From assembly GCF_001050235.1 (NCBI RefSeq), contig NZ_DF967973.1, forward strand, positions 58,648-122,647: a stretch of 64,000 nt of DNA. Reading direction: 5' to 3'. This document shows, piece after piece, positions 1 to 7,866 of this stretch. Both the position numbers and the translations under genes were made by a program. The notes below the pieces were generated by a model that was not told the origin of the DNA, did not search any database, and saw nothing but the letters and a program-made list of their open reading frames with translations. How positions within the stretch are numbered: the stretch's first letter is position 1; every line of letters starts with the position of its first letter. This DNA is from Longilinea arvoryzae. Lineage in GTDB: Bacteria > Chloroflexota > Anaerolineae > Anaerolineales > Anaerolineaceae.

Positions 1-1271
1 GCAAAACGGTAGATGCCTTCGGAGGCGTTGTAGACGGAATACGGCCAATCGCCGTGCTCGGTCTTATCGAGCCAGAAGGCGTGCAGCCGGCCGTCGTAGG
101 ACGCGAAGAGAATCTCCTGCCTGCCGTCGCCGTCCAGATCGGCGATGACCGGGTTGGGCTGAGCCGTCTCGATCACGTTGTAATCTTCGCTGATGGGCGC
201 GCCGGTGTCGACGGGGATGGTCGTCCAATCGTAGCCGCCGGTGTTGAAGCGCGAGCGGTCGGCGTTGAAGATGTAGAGCGCAATATACCGGCTGGGCGTG
301 GATTCGAGGGAGCAGTCGTACATGTTGCCGGTCACGACGACTTCGCGGGTGCCGTTGCTGTCCAGGTCGGCGATGGCGGCCGGCCCATCGGCGAAATTGG
401 AGCGATAGGATTCGGCGCGTGTCCCATCGCAGGCGCCCCAGCCGCGTTTTTCCGGGAGGATACTTTCCCAGACGCCGACCTGCCCCCAGTATTTACCAGG
501 ATCGATGGTCGCGTTGGCGGGCAGCGCCGAGCCGTTCGGTTCGAAGGCGTTGATGTAATGCATATCCGAAGGCACGATCAGCTCGAGACGCGAATCGCCG
601 CTGATATCCCCGGCGGCCGCGTTGGCGTTGTAGACCCCCCAGGCATAGCCGTAGGTATCATTCGGCAACTGTGGCCAGCCGGCGCGGGTATTGCCGTTTG
701 CGTCCAGCACCCAGGTATTGATGGCGCTGCCGTAGGCGCGGGTCACGATGACCTCCAGCGCACTGCCGTTGCCGTCCAGATCGGTGACCAGCAGGCCGCG
801 GAACTCGCCCGTGCCGCCGGAGGGTTCTTTTTGCCATTTCACGCTGCCATTCGGGCGGTAAGCCGTTACCCTTCCACCGGCCTGGGCGACCACGATCTCG
901 GATTGACCGTCCCGATCCAGGTCGGCGACGACCACGCCCGGCCAGGTGCGTTGGGACGTATCGCCGACCCGCCAGTCCAGCGCCCCGTTTTGACCTTCGA
1001 GCGCCCATACCGAATAGGCCGAGGCCAGGATCTCATTGATTCCATCGGCGTCGATATCCAGCACCGCGGGCGAAGAATACCAACCCGTTTCGCACCACGA
1101 GGCGTAGCAGCCGCCATAACTCCACTTCAGCACGGCGGCAGGGGCGGCTCCACCCCCACTCACCAACGGGAGGTAAACGGTGGTGGTTCCATCGGCAGCG
1201 CTGACTGAAATGGATCCGATGGCGAGGCTGAGGACCAGGATAAAGAAACCGATCGTGAGCTTTTTGCGCAT
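1..1271 (-). CDS. Secreted FG-GAP/VCBS repeat protein (N-terminal part, cut by window edge)
   Basis: The reverse strand is open from an ATG at 1271 to the window edge, about 423 codons without a stop. It begins with a signal peptide (MRKKLTIGFFILVLSLAIGS, cleavage near SVSA-AD). After it come repeated blocks with Asp-rich calcium-loop signatures: VLDIDADGINEIL, VVADLDRDGQSEIV, VTDLDGNGSALEV, IADLDSNGTREVVV and IADLDGDGRQEIL. These are the hallmark of integrin-alpha-like beta-propeller repeats. Such proteins are exported, and their blades bind calcium. The preceding GGAGAAT is a plausible ribosome site. The substrate or partner cannot be read from this. The C-terminus, and with it any sorting or secretion signal, lies outside the window. 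Confidence 0.85.
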   Translation of the reverse strand, partial: MRKKLTIGFFILVLSLAIGSISVSAADGTTTVYLPLVSGGGAAPAAVLKWSYGGCYASWCETGWYSSPAVLDIDADGINEILASAYSVWALEGQNGALDWRVGDTSQRTWPGVVVADLDRDGQSEIVVAQAGGRVTAYRPNGSVKWQKEPSGGTGEFRGLLVTDLDGNGSALEVIVTRAYGSAINTWVLDANGNTRAGWPQLPNDTYGYAWGVYNANAAAGDISGDSRLELIVPSDMHYINAFEPNGSALPANATIDPGKYWGQVGVWESILPEKRGWGACDGTRAESYRSNFADGPAAIADLDSNGTREVVVTGNMYDCSLESTPSRYIALYIFNADRSRFNTGGYDWTTIPVDTGAPISEDYNVIETAQPNPVIADLDGDGRQEILFASYDGRLHAFWLDKTEHGDWPYSVYNASEGIYRF

Positions 1272-1550
1272 GCTATTCTCCGCTGGTGGAAGTCCGTAAA
1301 TGATTAACCACCTGCCCCGAAACCCATGAGGTTGGCCGGGGTAATGGATGAGACGGGTGTTTTCGGCCAAAAGGATGGTTATGGTTGTGTATCAATGATC
1401 TAAATGTTACCAAGTGATTCTAGCACCGGTTTGAAAAATCACCCGGGTTCGGAGGGGGTAAATCTCAGGGATGAGTGTTGTTTCTGCAGGGCGGAAAAAT
1501 GCCGATGATGGCCTGGGGTAACCACCCTTCCGATCCAGAGTAACCTTCCT

Positions 1551-1585
1551 CATCACTCATTACTCATCGCCCATCCCTCATCCGT
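1551..1585. repeat. Degenerate heptanucleotide repeat (CATYNCY type), with note on gap 1272-1622
   Basis: Five consecutive 7-nt units read CATCACT, CATTACT, CATCGCC, CATCCCT, CATCCGT. They lie in the 351-bp gap between the divergently transcribed FG-GAP gene and the TIGR02391-type gene. The rest of the gap (1272-1550) should carry the promoters of both genes. I see an AT-rich stretch around 1380-1430 but no clear -35/-10 pair. The array is one of several 7-nt-period families in the window. Confidence 0.7.
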
Positions 1586-1622
1586 TGTATAATTAATTTA
1601 CCATTTCCTCCAGGGGGAGCGC

Positions 1623-2435
1623 ATGCCGATCTTACCATCTTTCAGCGCTGCACAACTCGAATCGATTTGCAACGTGCTGGCCGATCCCAACGATGGATTA
1701 ACCGGCGCGGAAATTGGCGCGCTGCTGCGAGAAAAAAACATCACCGATCCCTACCCGGCGGTGCTCAAGCGCCACCGTTTATTCGAAGCCCTGCGTGAAC
1801 AGCAGGAGCTGGACGGCTGCGGCAATAACATCGCCGCTTTCATCCTGGCCGCGCTGCAGCCGGCGCGCTACACGGATAAAGAGGAGCTGTTCAAACGCCG
1901 CCTGGAGCGCCTGAATGCTGTTCTGGGGCTGGACGGTTACCAGATCAGCCCGGACGGCCTGCTAAAGGTGGTAGCGCCCTCGCACCAGTCGACCGAAGCA
2001 CAGGATCGCGCCCGCCGCCTGCGTAGCGAACTGGTGCGGCGGGGGGTGCATCCCAACGTGCTGCGCTGCTGCCTGCCCGAACTGCTGACCGAAAGCTGCT
2101 ATCCGGCCGTCTACGAGGCGACTCGCGGGCTGGAAGAGCAGATTCGCGAAAAGACCGGCCTTAACCTGGAAGGCGTCGAATTGGTGGAGCAGGCCCTGGG
2201 ACTGCGTATTGGACCGCTGCTGGCCTTCAACACTCTGCAAAGCGAGGCCGAGCACGCCGAACATCTGGCCATCAGCGCCTTGATCAAGAATCTGATCAGC
2301 GTTTTCAAGAGCACCTCCGCCGTCGAGATTCACAGCGCCTGGGCGCTGGGCGAAGCCGAAGCCATCGATTTACTGACCCTGGCCTCGATGCTGCACCGGC
2401 GCGTCGATCACGCGGTGCTGACAAGACAGGTGTAA
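1623..2435 (+). CDS. TIGR02391/Ymh-type conserved hypothetical protein
   Basis: This 270-residue protein starts at an ATG 7 nt after AGGGGG. The N-terminal third (1-100) is helical, with a small wHTH-like stretch (LTGAEIGALLREKNI). The C-terminal half follows the pattern of the TIGR02391 (Hypoth_Ymh) family: a conserved GPLLAFNTLQSE block, a helix with charged residues, then a helix ending LTLASMLHRRVDHA. That family is often found near restriction or abortive-infection genes, but its biochemical role is not established. The RNP-x-AH motif many relatives have between the two helices is here SAVEIHSAW, so an activity that depends on it may be lost. No defence genes adjoin it; the convergent neighbour is L-2-hydroxyglutarate oxidase. 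Confidence 0.6.
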   Translation: MPILPSFSAAQLESICNVLADPNDGLTGAEIGALLREKNITDPYPAVLKRHRLFEALREQQELDGCGNNIAAFILAALQPARYTDKEELFKRRLERLNAVLGLDGYQISPDGLLKVVAPSHQSTEAQDRARRLRSELVRRGVHPNVLRCCLPELLTESCYPAVYEATRGLEEQIREKTGLNLEGVELVEQALGLRIGPLLAFNTLQSEAEHAEHLAISALIKNLISVFKSTSAVEIHSAWALGEAEAIDLLTLASMLHRRVDHAVLTRQV

Positions 2436-2457
2436 TCACCGATCCGTAAATAGAAAG

Positions 2458-3669
2458 TCAATCCATCATCGACTTTTCTGCCATCTCCGCAATCTGCCTC
2501 CCAATACTGATAGAAGCCGTGGCGGCCGGGGAGGGGGCGTTGAGCACGTGGATCATGTGATCGGCTTCTCGAATGACGAAATCGTCGATCAGGGCGCCGT
2601 CCGGGCCGAGAGCCTGCGCGCGCACGCCCGCGCCGCTGCGCCGCACATCCGCAACCTGAATTTCGGGCACCAGGCGCTGCAACGCGGCTACAAAGGCGCG
2701 TTTACTCCATGAACGGTAGATCTCTCCGAATCCCATACGCCAGTAGCGAAGGCCCATCCGCCAGAACCCGGAATAGGTGAGGTACTGCGCCACATCCCGA
2801 AGCGATAAATCGGTCCAGGCATAGCCTTCGCGTTTGAAGGCGATGACCGCGTTCGGCCCGGCTTCCACGCCGCCCCCCGCCATACGCGTGAAATGCGCTC
2901 CCAGGAATGGGTAGCGCGTATCCGGCACCGGATAGATCAGGTTCTTGACGAGATATTCCCGGTCGGGTTTGATTTCGTAGTATTCGCCGCGAAATGGCAT
3001 GATTTGCAGTCCGGGTTCGACGCCGCACAGCCGCGCCACGCGGTCGGATTGCAATCCGGCGCAATTGATCAGGCCGCGGCAGGCAACCTCGCCGCATGGG
3101 GCGACCAAAATGAACTCATTTCCCAGCCTGTGGAAGGCCATAACCCGCGCGCCGGTGCGAATTTCGCCGCCGCCGGCCTGTACGATCTGGCCGAAGCGAT
3201 CGGTCACCGCGCGGTAATCGACGATTCCGGTTTGCGGCACGAACAGTCCGGCGATGCCGGCCGCGTGAGGTTCGTGCTCGCGGATTTGTTCCGGCGCCAG
3301 GCGGCGGATTCCCTCCAGACCGTTGGCCAGCCCACGCCGTTCGAGCTCCTCCAGCGCGGGCAGTTCTTCAGGCCGGGTCGCGACAACCACCTTGCCGGTG
3401 TTCTCGGCGCGAATGTCCTGTTCGGCGCAGAACCGGTACATCGCCTGGCGGCCTTCGACGCAGTTGCGCGCTTTAAGCGAACCGGGCCGGTAATAAAGCC
3501 CGGAGTGAATCACCCCGCTGTTGTGACCGGTCTGGTGGGCGGCCAGATGATCCTCAGCTTCCAGCACGACCAGCTTCAACCCGGGATGAGATTGGATCAG
3601 GGCCATGGCGGTGGCGACGCCGACGATTCCGCCGCCGATAATGGTCACGTCGTAAGCGTTCGAGGTCAT
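2458..3669 (-). CDS. lhgO: L-2-hydroxyglutarate oxidase
   Basis: This 403-residue FAD-dependent oxidoreductase of the DAO superfamily is close to the usual LhgO length (about 400). The Rossmann fingerprint GGGIVGVATAMAL lies at residues 12-24. The family-typical HQTGHNSGVIHSGLYYRPGS block follows at about 45-64, and FRGEYYEIK near 227. LhgO oxidises L-2-hydroxyglutarate to 2-oxoglutarate and passes electrons to the quinone pool or oxygen, repairing a side product of central metabolism. GGAGCGCC precedes the ATG. The gene stands alone, with a short AT-rich divergent promoter region (3670-3726, containing TATAAT near 3704) shared with the next gene. Confidence 0.9.
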   Translation of the reverse strand: MTSNAYDVTIIGGGIVGVATAMALIQSHPGLKLVVLEAEDHLAAHQTGHNSGVIHSGLYYRPGSLKARNCVEGRQAMYRFCAEQDIRAENTGKVVVATRPEELPALEELERRGLANGLEGIRRLAPEQIREHEPHAAGIAGLFVPQTGIVDYRAVTDRFGQIVQAGGGEIRTGARVMAFHRLGNEFILVAPCGEVACRGLINCAGLQSDRVARLCGVEPGLQIMPFRGEYYEIKPDREYLVKNLIYPVPDTRYPFLGAHFTRMAGGGVEAGPNAVIAFKREGYAWTDLSLRDVAQYLTYSGFWRMGLRYWRMGFGEIYRSWSKRAFVAALQRLVPEIQVADVRRSGAGVRAQALGPDGALIDDFVIREADHMIHVLNAPSPAATASISIGRQIAEMAEKSMMD

Positions 3670-3726
3670 CGCTGGCGCTCCTGAGCGAAAAGATAACTTA
3701 TTGTATAATGATGAAGAGTAAAGTCA

Positions 3727-4020
3727 ATGATTCGAAGAGTTTCCATGGATTGGTCAGAAATTCAAGCCACATACCCGGATACCTGGCTGATTCTCGAGGC
3801 GCTCGAAGCGCACAGCGAGGGCGGCCTGCGCATACTGGATAAAGTCACGGTCATCACCACCTGCGAGGACGGTGAAAACGCGGCCCGGGCTTACCGCAAA
3901 CTGCACAAAGAATTCCCGGAGCGCGAATTTTACTTCATTCATACCAGCCGCGAGACATTGAAGATCGAAGAACGCCTGTGGGTCGGTATCCGGAGCATCC
4001 ATGCAGATCCAGATTGCTGA
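3727..4020 (+). CDS. Small hypothetical protein, coupled to the retropepsin-like gene
   Basis: This 97-residue soluble protein has no signal peptide or membrane segment. A second in-frame ATG at 3745 (MDWSEIQ) is an alternative start; neither has a strong ribosome site. The sequence alternates strand and helix (VTVITTCEDGENAARAY, EFYFIHTSRETLKIEERLWVG), suggesting a compact alpha/beta fold. Its last 20 bp overlap the start of the retropepsin-like gene, so the two are probably translationally coupled and may act together. I do not recognise a family. Similar small partner genes next to aspartyl-protease genes occur in environmental genomes, but I cannot confirm homology here. Confidence 0.7.
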   Translation: MIRRVSMDWSEIQATYPDTWLILEALEAHSEGGLRILDKVTVITTCEDGENAARAYRKLHKEFPEREFYFIHTSRETLKIEERLWVGIRSIHADPDC

Positions 4021-4399
4021 CGGTTTGCCATTGGTCGAGTTGCGCCTTGGACATGCCGGGCGGGCGGTGCGGATCCAGCGCGTGCTGATCGACACCGGTT
4101 CGGGCAGCACGGTCATCTCGTCGCTGCGAGCGCGTGAAATCGGCGTCATCCCCGAACCGCAGGATCCCATCCGCACCCTGCGCGGGGTGGGCGGCATGGA
4201 GGTGGTTTTCGTCAAGCGCGTCGATTACATTCTGGTCGACCGGCGCAGGTTCAAGAATTTCGAGATCGAGCTTTCGCCGCTGGACTACGGTCTGGAAATC
4301 AACGGCATCCTGGGCCTGGATTTTCTGACCGCCACGCGGGCGATCGTGGACCTAAAACACCTCGAATTGCGCTTCGGCCGCGCGACAAAGGAGATATAG
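4001..4399 (+). CDS. Retropepsin-like aspartyl protease family protein
   Basis: This 132-residue protein has the single-lobe retropepsin layout. The catalytic triad IDTGSGSTVIS is at about residues 31-41, the flap-like region GVGGMEVVF is at about 63-71, and the closing hydrophobic-glycine motif NGILGLDFL is near 108. Single-lobe enzymes act as homodimers. The protein has no signal peptide, so it is probably cytoplasmic. It overlaps the upstream 97-residue gene by 20 bp, an arrangement that suggests the pair forms one unit. The substrate is unknown. The family assignment rests on the DTG triad and the ILG motif, both intact. Confidence 0.8.
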   Translation: MQIQIADGLPLVELRLGHAGRAVRIQRVLIDTGSGSTVISSLRAREIGVIPEPQDPIRTLRGVGGMEVVFVKRVDYILVDRRRFKNFEIELSPLDYGLEINGILGLDFLTATRAIVDLKHLELRFGRATKEI

Positions 4400-4401
4400 C
4401 G

Positions 4402-4544
4402 GTTAGCCATTAGCCATTAGCCGTTAGCTGTTAGCCGTTAGCAATTCGCGGTTAGCTCCAAAAGCTATATGCCAATTACTAAACGCTAAAAGCTAAGAGC
4501 TAAGAGCCAAAAGCTAAGAGCTAAGAGCTAAGAGCTAAGAGCCA
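4402..4544. repeat. Heptanucleotide array, GTTAGCC units then AAGAGCT units
   Basis: The stretch can be parsed almost entirely into 7-nt words without losing phase. First come GTTAGCC, ATTAGCC, ATTAGCC, GTTAGCT, GTTAGCC and GTTAGCA. A degenerate middle follows, then AAAAGCT, AAGAGCT, AAGAGCC, AAAAGCT and AAGAGCT repeated. The first half carries TTAGC and the second half GCTAA, so the array is also a large imperfect inverted repeat that could fold. It lies between two convergent genes and runs into the 3' end of the acyltransferase gene. Confidence 0.85.
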
Positions 4545-5232
4545 ACCCCTGATACCCCTCGCGCACCTCTTCTTCGATGTCCTGAATCCAACTCTCCTTC
4601 CCACCCGGGAGGGCAAAAGCAGCCGGAGTCAACTCCAGCGGGGGGTGGAACCAGATCAGGCGGTGGTCGGCGTGCACGCTGAAGGGGATGATCCGCAGCG
4701 GCAAGCCGGTTTTGAGATAATACAGTTCCACCAGCCACAACACGCCTTTGGAGAAACGATGGATGTGGGTCGCCGGATCTTCTTCCCACTCGGGCTTTTC
4801 GGGGAAGACCAGCAGGCACTGCCCTGCCAGCAGGTGTTCCAGGCTGGTTTGCAGCGTCACCTGCATCTGGCGCAGGCTTTCGGACGAATACACCGGAATA
4901 CAGCCAACACTGTGCAGCAGCGGCACTGTCAAGCGCGCCAACCTTCCGGCAACCCGGGCGCTGGCCGGCGGCTTGAGGCGCAGATCTTTTTCGACAAAAT
5001 CCGTTTGCAGGTAGGCCGGAGCGCGGTGTGGATCGAGCATCGCCGAATGGATCCAGGGATACATACGCCGGCCCGCAGCGCTGACACAGGCGATCGGCCC
5101 CAGCGAGCCGGAGTGGTTGCCAATAAAAATGGCCGGCCCGCGCCGGGGCAAATTTTCGCCACCCAGCGTCTGGCCGCGCCAGAGTAAGATTCTCAATAAC
5201 CCGCAAATCGTACCAAATAACCGGTCGTTCAT
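4528..5232 (-). CDS. Lysophospholipid acyltransferase family protein
   Basis: This 234-residue protein resembles the PlsC/LPLAT fold. The block AIFIGNHSGSLGPIACVS near residues 34-51 holds the catalytic-histidine motif, and QCLLVFPEKPEWEED near 138-152 is the FPEG-like motif. In classical PlsC the first motif is NHxxxxD; here the Asp position is Pro (NHSGSLGP), so catalysis may differ from glycerophosphate acylation. GGGAGG stands 6 nt before the ATG. The last codons (LALSS and the stop) are read from the heptanucleotide array, so the C-terminus may have been remodelled by repeat expansion. The enzyme is probably membrane-associated, and its acyl acceptor is unknown. Confidence 0.7.
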   Translation of the reverse strand: MNDRLFGTICGLLRILLWRGQTLGGENLPRRGPAIFIGNHSGSLGPIACVSAAGRRMYPWIHSAMLDPHRAPAYLQTDFVEKDLRLKPPASARVAGRLARLTVPLLHSVGCIPVYSSESLRQMQVTLQTSLEHLLAGQCLLVFPEKPEWEEDPATHIHRFSKGVLWLVELYYLKTGLPLRIIPFSVHADHRLIWFHPPLELTPAAFALPGGKESWIQDIEEEVREGYQGLALSS

Positions 5233-5343
5233 GGCCGCCTCCCAATGCGGAACCGATTGGATTCAAGCAGCCTCTTTCATTAATTATAACCCGCCCGCTT
5301 CGATCGGGTTACACCCTTATCCGTAGGGAAACAGGATCAGGAA

Positions 5344-5386
5344 GAAAATCAACAGGATATACAGGATTTACAGGATATTGGATGGC
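5344..5386. repeat. ACAGGATWT 9-nt tandem repeat
   Basis: Three 9-nt units (ACAGGATAT, ACAGGATTT, ACAGGATAT) and a diverged leading copy lie between the acyltransferase promoter side and the 3' end of the hydrogenase large-subunit gene. Similar ACAGGATTT strings are scattered in many environmental bacterial genomes (general knowledge). I see no gene in 5233-5412. Confidence 0.65.
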
Positions 5387-5412
5387 CGGAAACGCCGGGA
5401 TCGGGCTAACCG

Positions 5413-6726
5413 CTACTGCGTGGCACAGGCGATGCACGGATCGAAGGCCCGCACCACCCGCCCGACGGCTTGTTCGAGTTCCAGGTTGATCGACGCGGAA
5501 TCGATATAGCGCTCGCCGGCGACCTGGACGGCGCGTTCGATGGCGCGCATGTTGTGCACGGTGGGGATGATGAAGCGCGCATCCGCGATGCGGCCGTTCT
5601 CAATCACGTAACGGTGGATCAACGGACCGCGCGGCGCTTCCACCAGTCCGTAACCGATCCCATCCCTGGGCGTGTAATCGACGGCCGGATCCTTCGAATT
5701 CAGATCCTGCGAGAGCATTTCAATGGCGCGTTCCATGGCGTACACCAACTCGATGCCCCGGCACAGGTCGAACAGCAGGATGGCGTGGGCGGGTTTGCCG
5801 AAGGATTCGCTGAACCGGCGCAGGTATCGATCCGCGCGCGGCGTGCCCATCGACGCGCTCAGATTGATGCGCGCCAGGCTGTTGGCTCGCATCACCTGAC
5901 CCTGGTAGCTGGTGCGACCGGCGTAGGAATAATCGGTCTCCTCGAATTCGAGAAAGCTGGCGTATCCAGACGCCAGGAAGGAGGCCATTTCGGCCCCGTC
6001 CGGTCCCATGACGCGCAGGTAGGAACTGTTGAAGCGCGGCCGGGTGGCCCCGGTGGAGGAGAGATAAAAAGTCGGCTGGTCGTCGCCCCAGGTGCCGATG
6101 CGTTCGCGCAGCGCCATCGACATCTCCCAGTATTCGTCGAAGAGCTCGCAGGCCGCCGGCAGCATCTCTTCGAGCTCCCGGATCATCCCGTCGGCGGTTT
6201 CGCGGCCGATTCCGGTGGTCATGCCGCCGATACGGGCCTTGATGGGGTGGATGAATTGTCCGCCGGCCAGGGTAATCAGATCGGTGCCGGCCTTGCGCAC
6301 TTTCAGGGCTCTGCGGGCGATCGAAAACTGGCGGGCCTTGCTGGCCTCGGTCTCGTCCATCTGGAACAGGCTGTCCACATTGACCCGATCCGGCATGGTG
6401 AAGATGAAAAGCGAAGTGGCCTGGTTCTGGATGAGCTGTCCCAGCAGCAGCACTTCGCGCAGATCCTCCGCCAGCGGCGGCGGAACGACGCCGAAGGCGT
6501 CTTCGAGCGCCTTCACGGAGGCGACGTGATGGGCGGTGGAACACACCCCGCAAATGCGCGGCACGATGACCGGCATTTGCTCGGCGGGAATGCCCTGCAC
6601 GAACTGGCGAAATCCGCGCAGTTCGATGGCCTGAAAACGGGCTGCCAGCACCTTGCCGGCTTCGGTCTCGATCACCACCCGGGCGTGTCCCTCGATGCGG
6701 CTGAGCGGAAAAACCAGGCTCGTCAT
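5413..6726 (-). CDS. NiFe hydrogenase large subunit (group-3-like), no C-terminal extension
   Basis: This 437-residue protein carries both metal-binding motifs: RICGVC (Cys59, Cys62, then STAHH) near the N-terminus and DPCIAC (Cys431, Cys434) at the very end. These four cysteines ligate the Ni-Fe(CN)2CO centre. The N-terminal SRIEGH and the overall length fit cytoplasmic group 3 (F420-non-reducing/MvhA-like) enzymes. The protein stops at CATQ, three residues after the last Cys. That is where the maturation protease normally cuts after His or Arg, so there is no propeptide. The small-subunit gene is immediately upstream on the same strand. No electron-transfer subunit (MvhD, HdrA, diaphorase) and no hyp or protease gene is in the window. 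Confidence 0.88.
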   Translation of the reverse strand: MTSLVFPLSRIEGHARVVIETEAGKVLAARFQAIELRGFRQFVQGIPAEQMPVIVPRICGVCSTAHHVASVKALEDAFGVVPPPLAEDLREVLLLGQLIQNQATSLFIFTMPDRVNVDSLFQMDETEASKARQFSIARRALKVRKAGTDLITLAGGQFIHPIKARIGGMTTGIGRETADGMIRELEEMLPAACELFDEYWEMSMALRERIGTWGDDQPTFYLSSTGATRPRFNSSYLRVMGPDGAEMASFLASGYASFLEFEETDYSYAGRTSYQGQVMRANSLARINLSASMGTPRADRYLRRFSESFGKPAHAILLFDLCRGIELVYAMERAIEMLSQDLNSKDPAVDYTPRDGIGYGLVEAPRGPLIHRYVIENGRIADARFIIPTVHNMRAIERAVQVAGERYIDSASINLELEQAVGRVVRAFDPCIACATQ

Positions 6727-6748
6727 GAATATCCTCCGTCGATTGCAG

Positions 6749-6810
6749 ACCCTGTCCTCTACAGGACCCTGTCCTCTAGAGGACCCTGTCCTTTACAGGA
6801 CCTTGTCCTT
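6749..6810. repeat. 17-bp palindromic minisatellite between hydrogenase genes
   Basis: About 3.6 copies of a 17-bp unit (ACCCTGTCCTCTACAGG) run head to tail with exact phase at 6749, 6766, 6783 and 6800. Each unit holds CCTGT and ACAGG around a 5-nt centre, so each can form a small hairpin in the transcript. The array fills the spacer between the small-subunit stop (6793) and the large-subunit ribosome site. It also reaches into the small-subunit gene, supplying its last codons (DKVL, stop). Confidence 0.9.
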
Positions 6811-7665
6811 GCTGCGCGGCGGGCGGTCGCCGCCCGCGTAGTCCGAAAACTGGAACAGGAACATGGATAGCTGCGGCGAACGCAGGGCTTCATTGAGTTC
6901 GTCGGCCGGGATATCCGTCATGTGCTCGAAGACGCGCTGGATGTTCTCCAGCCAGACGGCGGAGCCTTTTTCGATGAGCAGATTGGAGGGTCCGCGGCAG
7001 CCCACGCAGGGATGGCCGGGGCGGGTGCAGATGGCGCGGCAGCCGCCGCGGGTGGAGGTGCCCACGCACAGGAAGCCCTGGTTGATCAGGCACACATCCG
7101 GCAGCACCGATCCATGCCGGAAGCCGGTCAGGTGTTTGGGACGCATATTCGCAAGTTTTTGGCGGCGGCATTCGGCGCACACGATGGCCGCGGCCTTGAA
7201 GCCCCGCGAGTCGGTGAGGGCCGCGGTGAAGAGTTCCGGGGTGGGCGGGCAGCCCGGCAGGTACAACTCCACGTCGACGAACGCGTCCACCGGGTGGGTT
7301 TTGGCCAGCAGACGCGGCAGGTTGATGCGGTCGTAGCGCGACAGGAACAGCTCGCGCACATCGTCGCGGTCGCCCAGGTTGGATACGCCGCCCGAGATAG
7401 CGCAGGTGCCGACGGCGATGACTTTTTTCACCTTGCGCGCGGCCTGGCGCAGGTTGTAGGCATCTTCGGCGTTGCTCACCCCGCCCGAGACCAGCAATAC
7501 CTGGACATCGTCCGGGATGTGGTGGGTCGAGACGACCAGCGGCATGTAGACCAGTTGGAATTTGTCGACCCAATCGCTGGTGTTGAGCAAGGAGACTTCG
7601 CAACCGGCGCAGCCGGAGAGCTGAAGGACGGCAAACTTCGGTAAATCAGGAGTTCCATTTTCCAC
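6793..7665 (-). CDS. NiFe hydrogenase small subunit (MvhG-like, group 3)
   Basis: The protein of about 290 residues carries the iron-sulfur ligands of hydrogenase small subunits. GCAGCE near the N-terminus and GTCAISGG and LPGCPPTP in the middle fit the proximal cluster. The C-terminal set CAEC, CVGTSTRGGCRAIC and PCVGC fits two further clusters. There is no Tat signal, so the enzyme is cytoplasmic. I chose the GTG at 7665 because AAGGAG lies 6 nt before it. An ATG at 7704 would add 13 residues but lacks a ribosome site. It is first in a two-gene operon with the large subunit. The last residues are encoded by the 17-bp repeat. The electron acceptor cannot be deduced here. Confidence 0.87.
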   Translation of the reverse strand: MENGTPDLPKFAVLQLSGCAGCEVSLLNTSDWVDKFQLVYMPLVVSTHHIPDDVQVLLVSGGVSNAEDAYNLRQAARKVKKVIAVGTCAISGGVSNLGDRDDVRELFLSRYDRINLPRLLAKTHPVDAFVDVELYLPGCPPTPELFTAALTDSRGFKAAAIVCAECRRQKLANMRPKHLTGFRHGSVLPDVCLINQGFLCVGTSTRGGCRAICTRPGHPCVGCRGPSNLLIEKGSAVWLENIQRVFEHMTDIPADELNEALRSPQLSMFLFQFSDYAGGDRPPRSKDKVL

Positions 7666-7866
7666 GGGCAGCTCCTTATTCGAATCGCGGGCCTGATAAT
7701 TCATTTTACAACCGTTGCCAAGTCCCGAAAAAGAGAGGTCGACCCCGAAAAATACGACTATCCATTTGGCGGTTGAAAGCGAAGGTTGGGTGGCATAAGA
7801 TATGGGATGATCGATGGCAAATCATTCATCGAGAATCTTTAGGATTATTATTTCAGGAGGTTACCC

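Noticed and set aside
54..1208. Forward-strand open frame of 384 codons
   Set aside because: It is the shadow of the reverse-strand FG-GAP/VCBS gene, which has a signal peptide and calcium-loop repeats. The forward translation is Gly/Ala/Val-rich without motifs.
4402..4544. CRISPR array
   Set aside because: The units are 7 nt without spacers, and there is no cas gene in the window.
5470..6870. Forward-strand frame of 466 codons opposite the hydrogenase large subunit
   Set aside because: The reverse strand carries both Ni-ligand motifs; the forward product is a compositional shadow.
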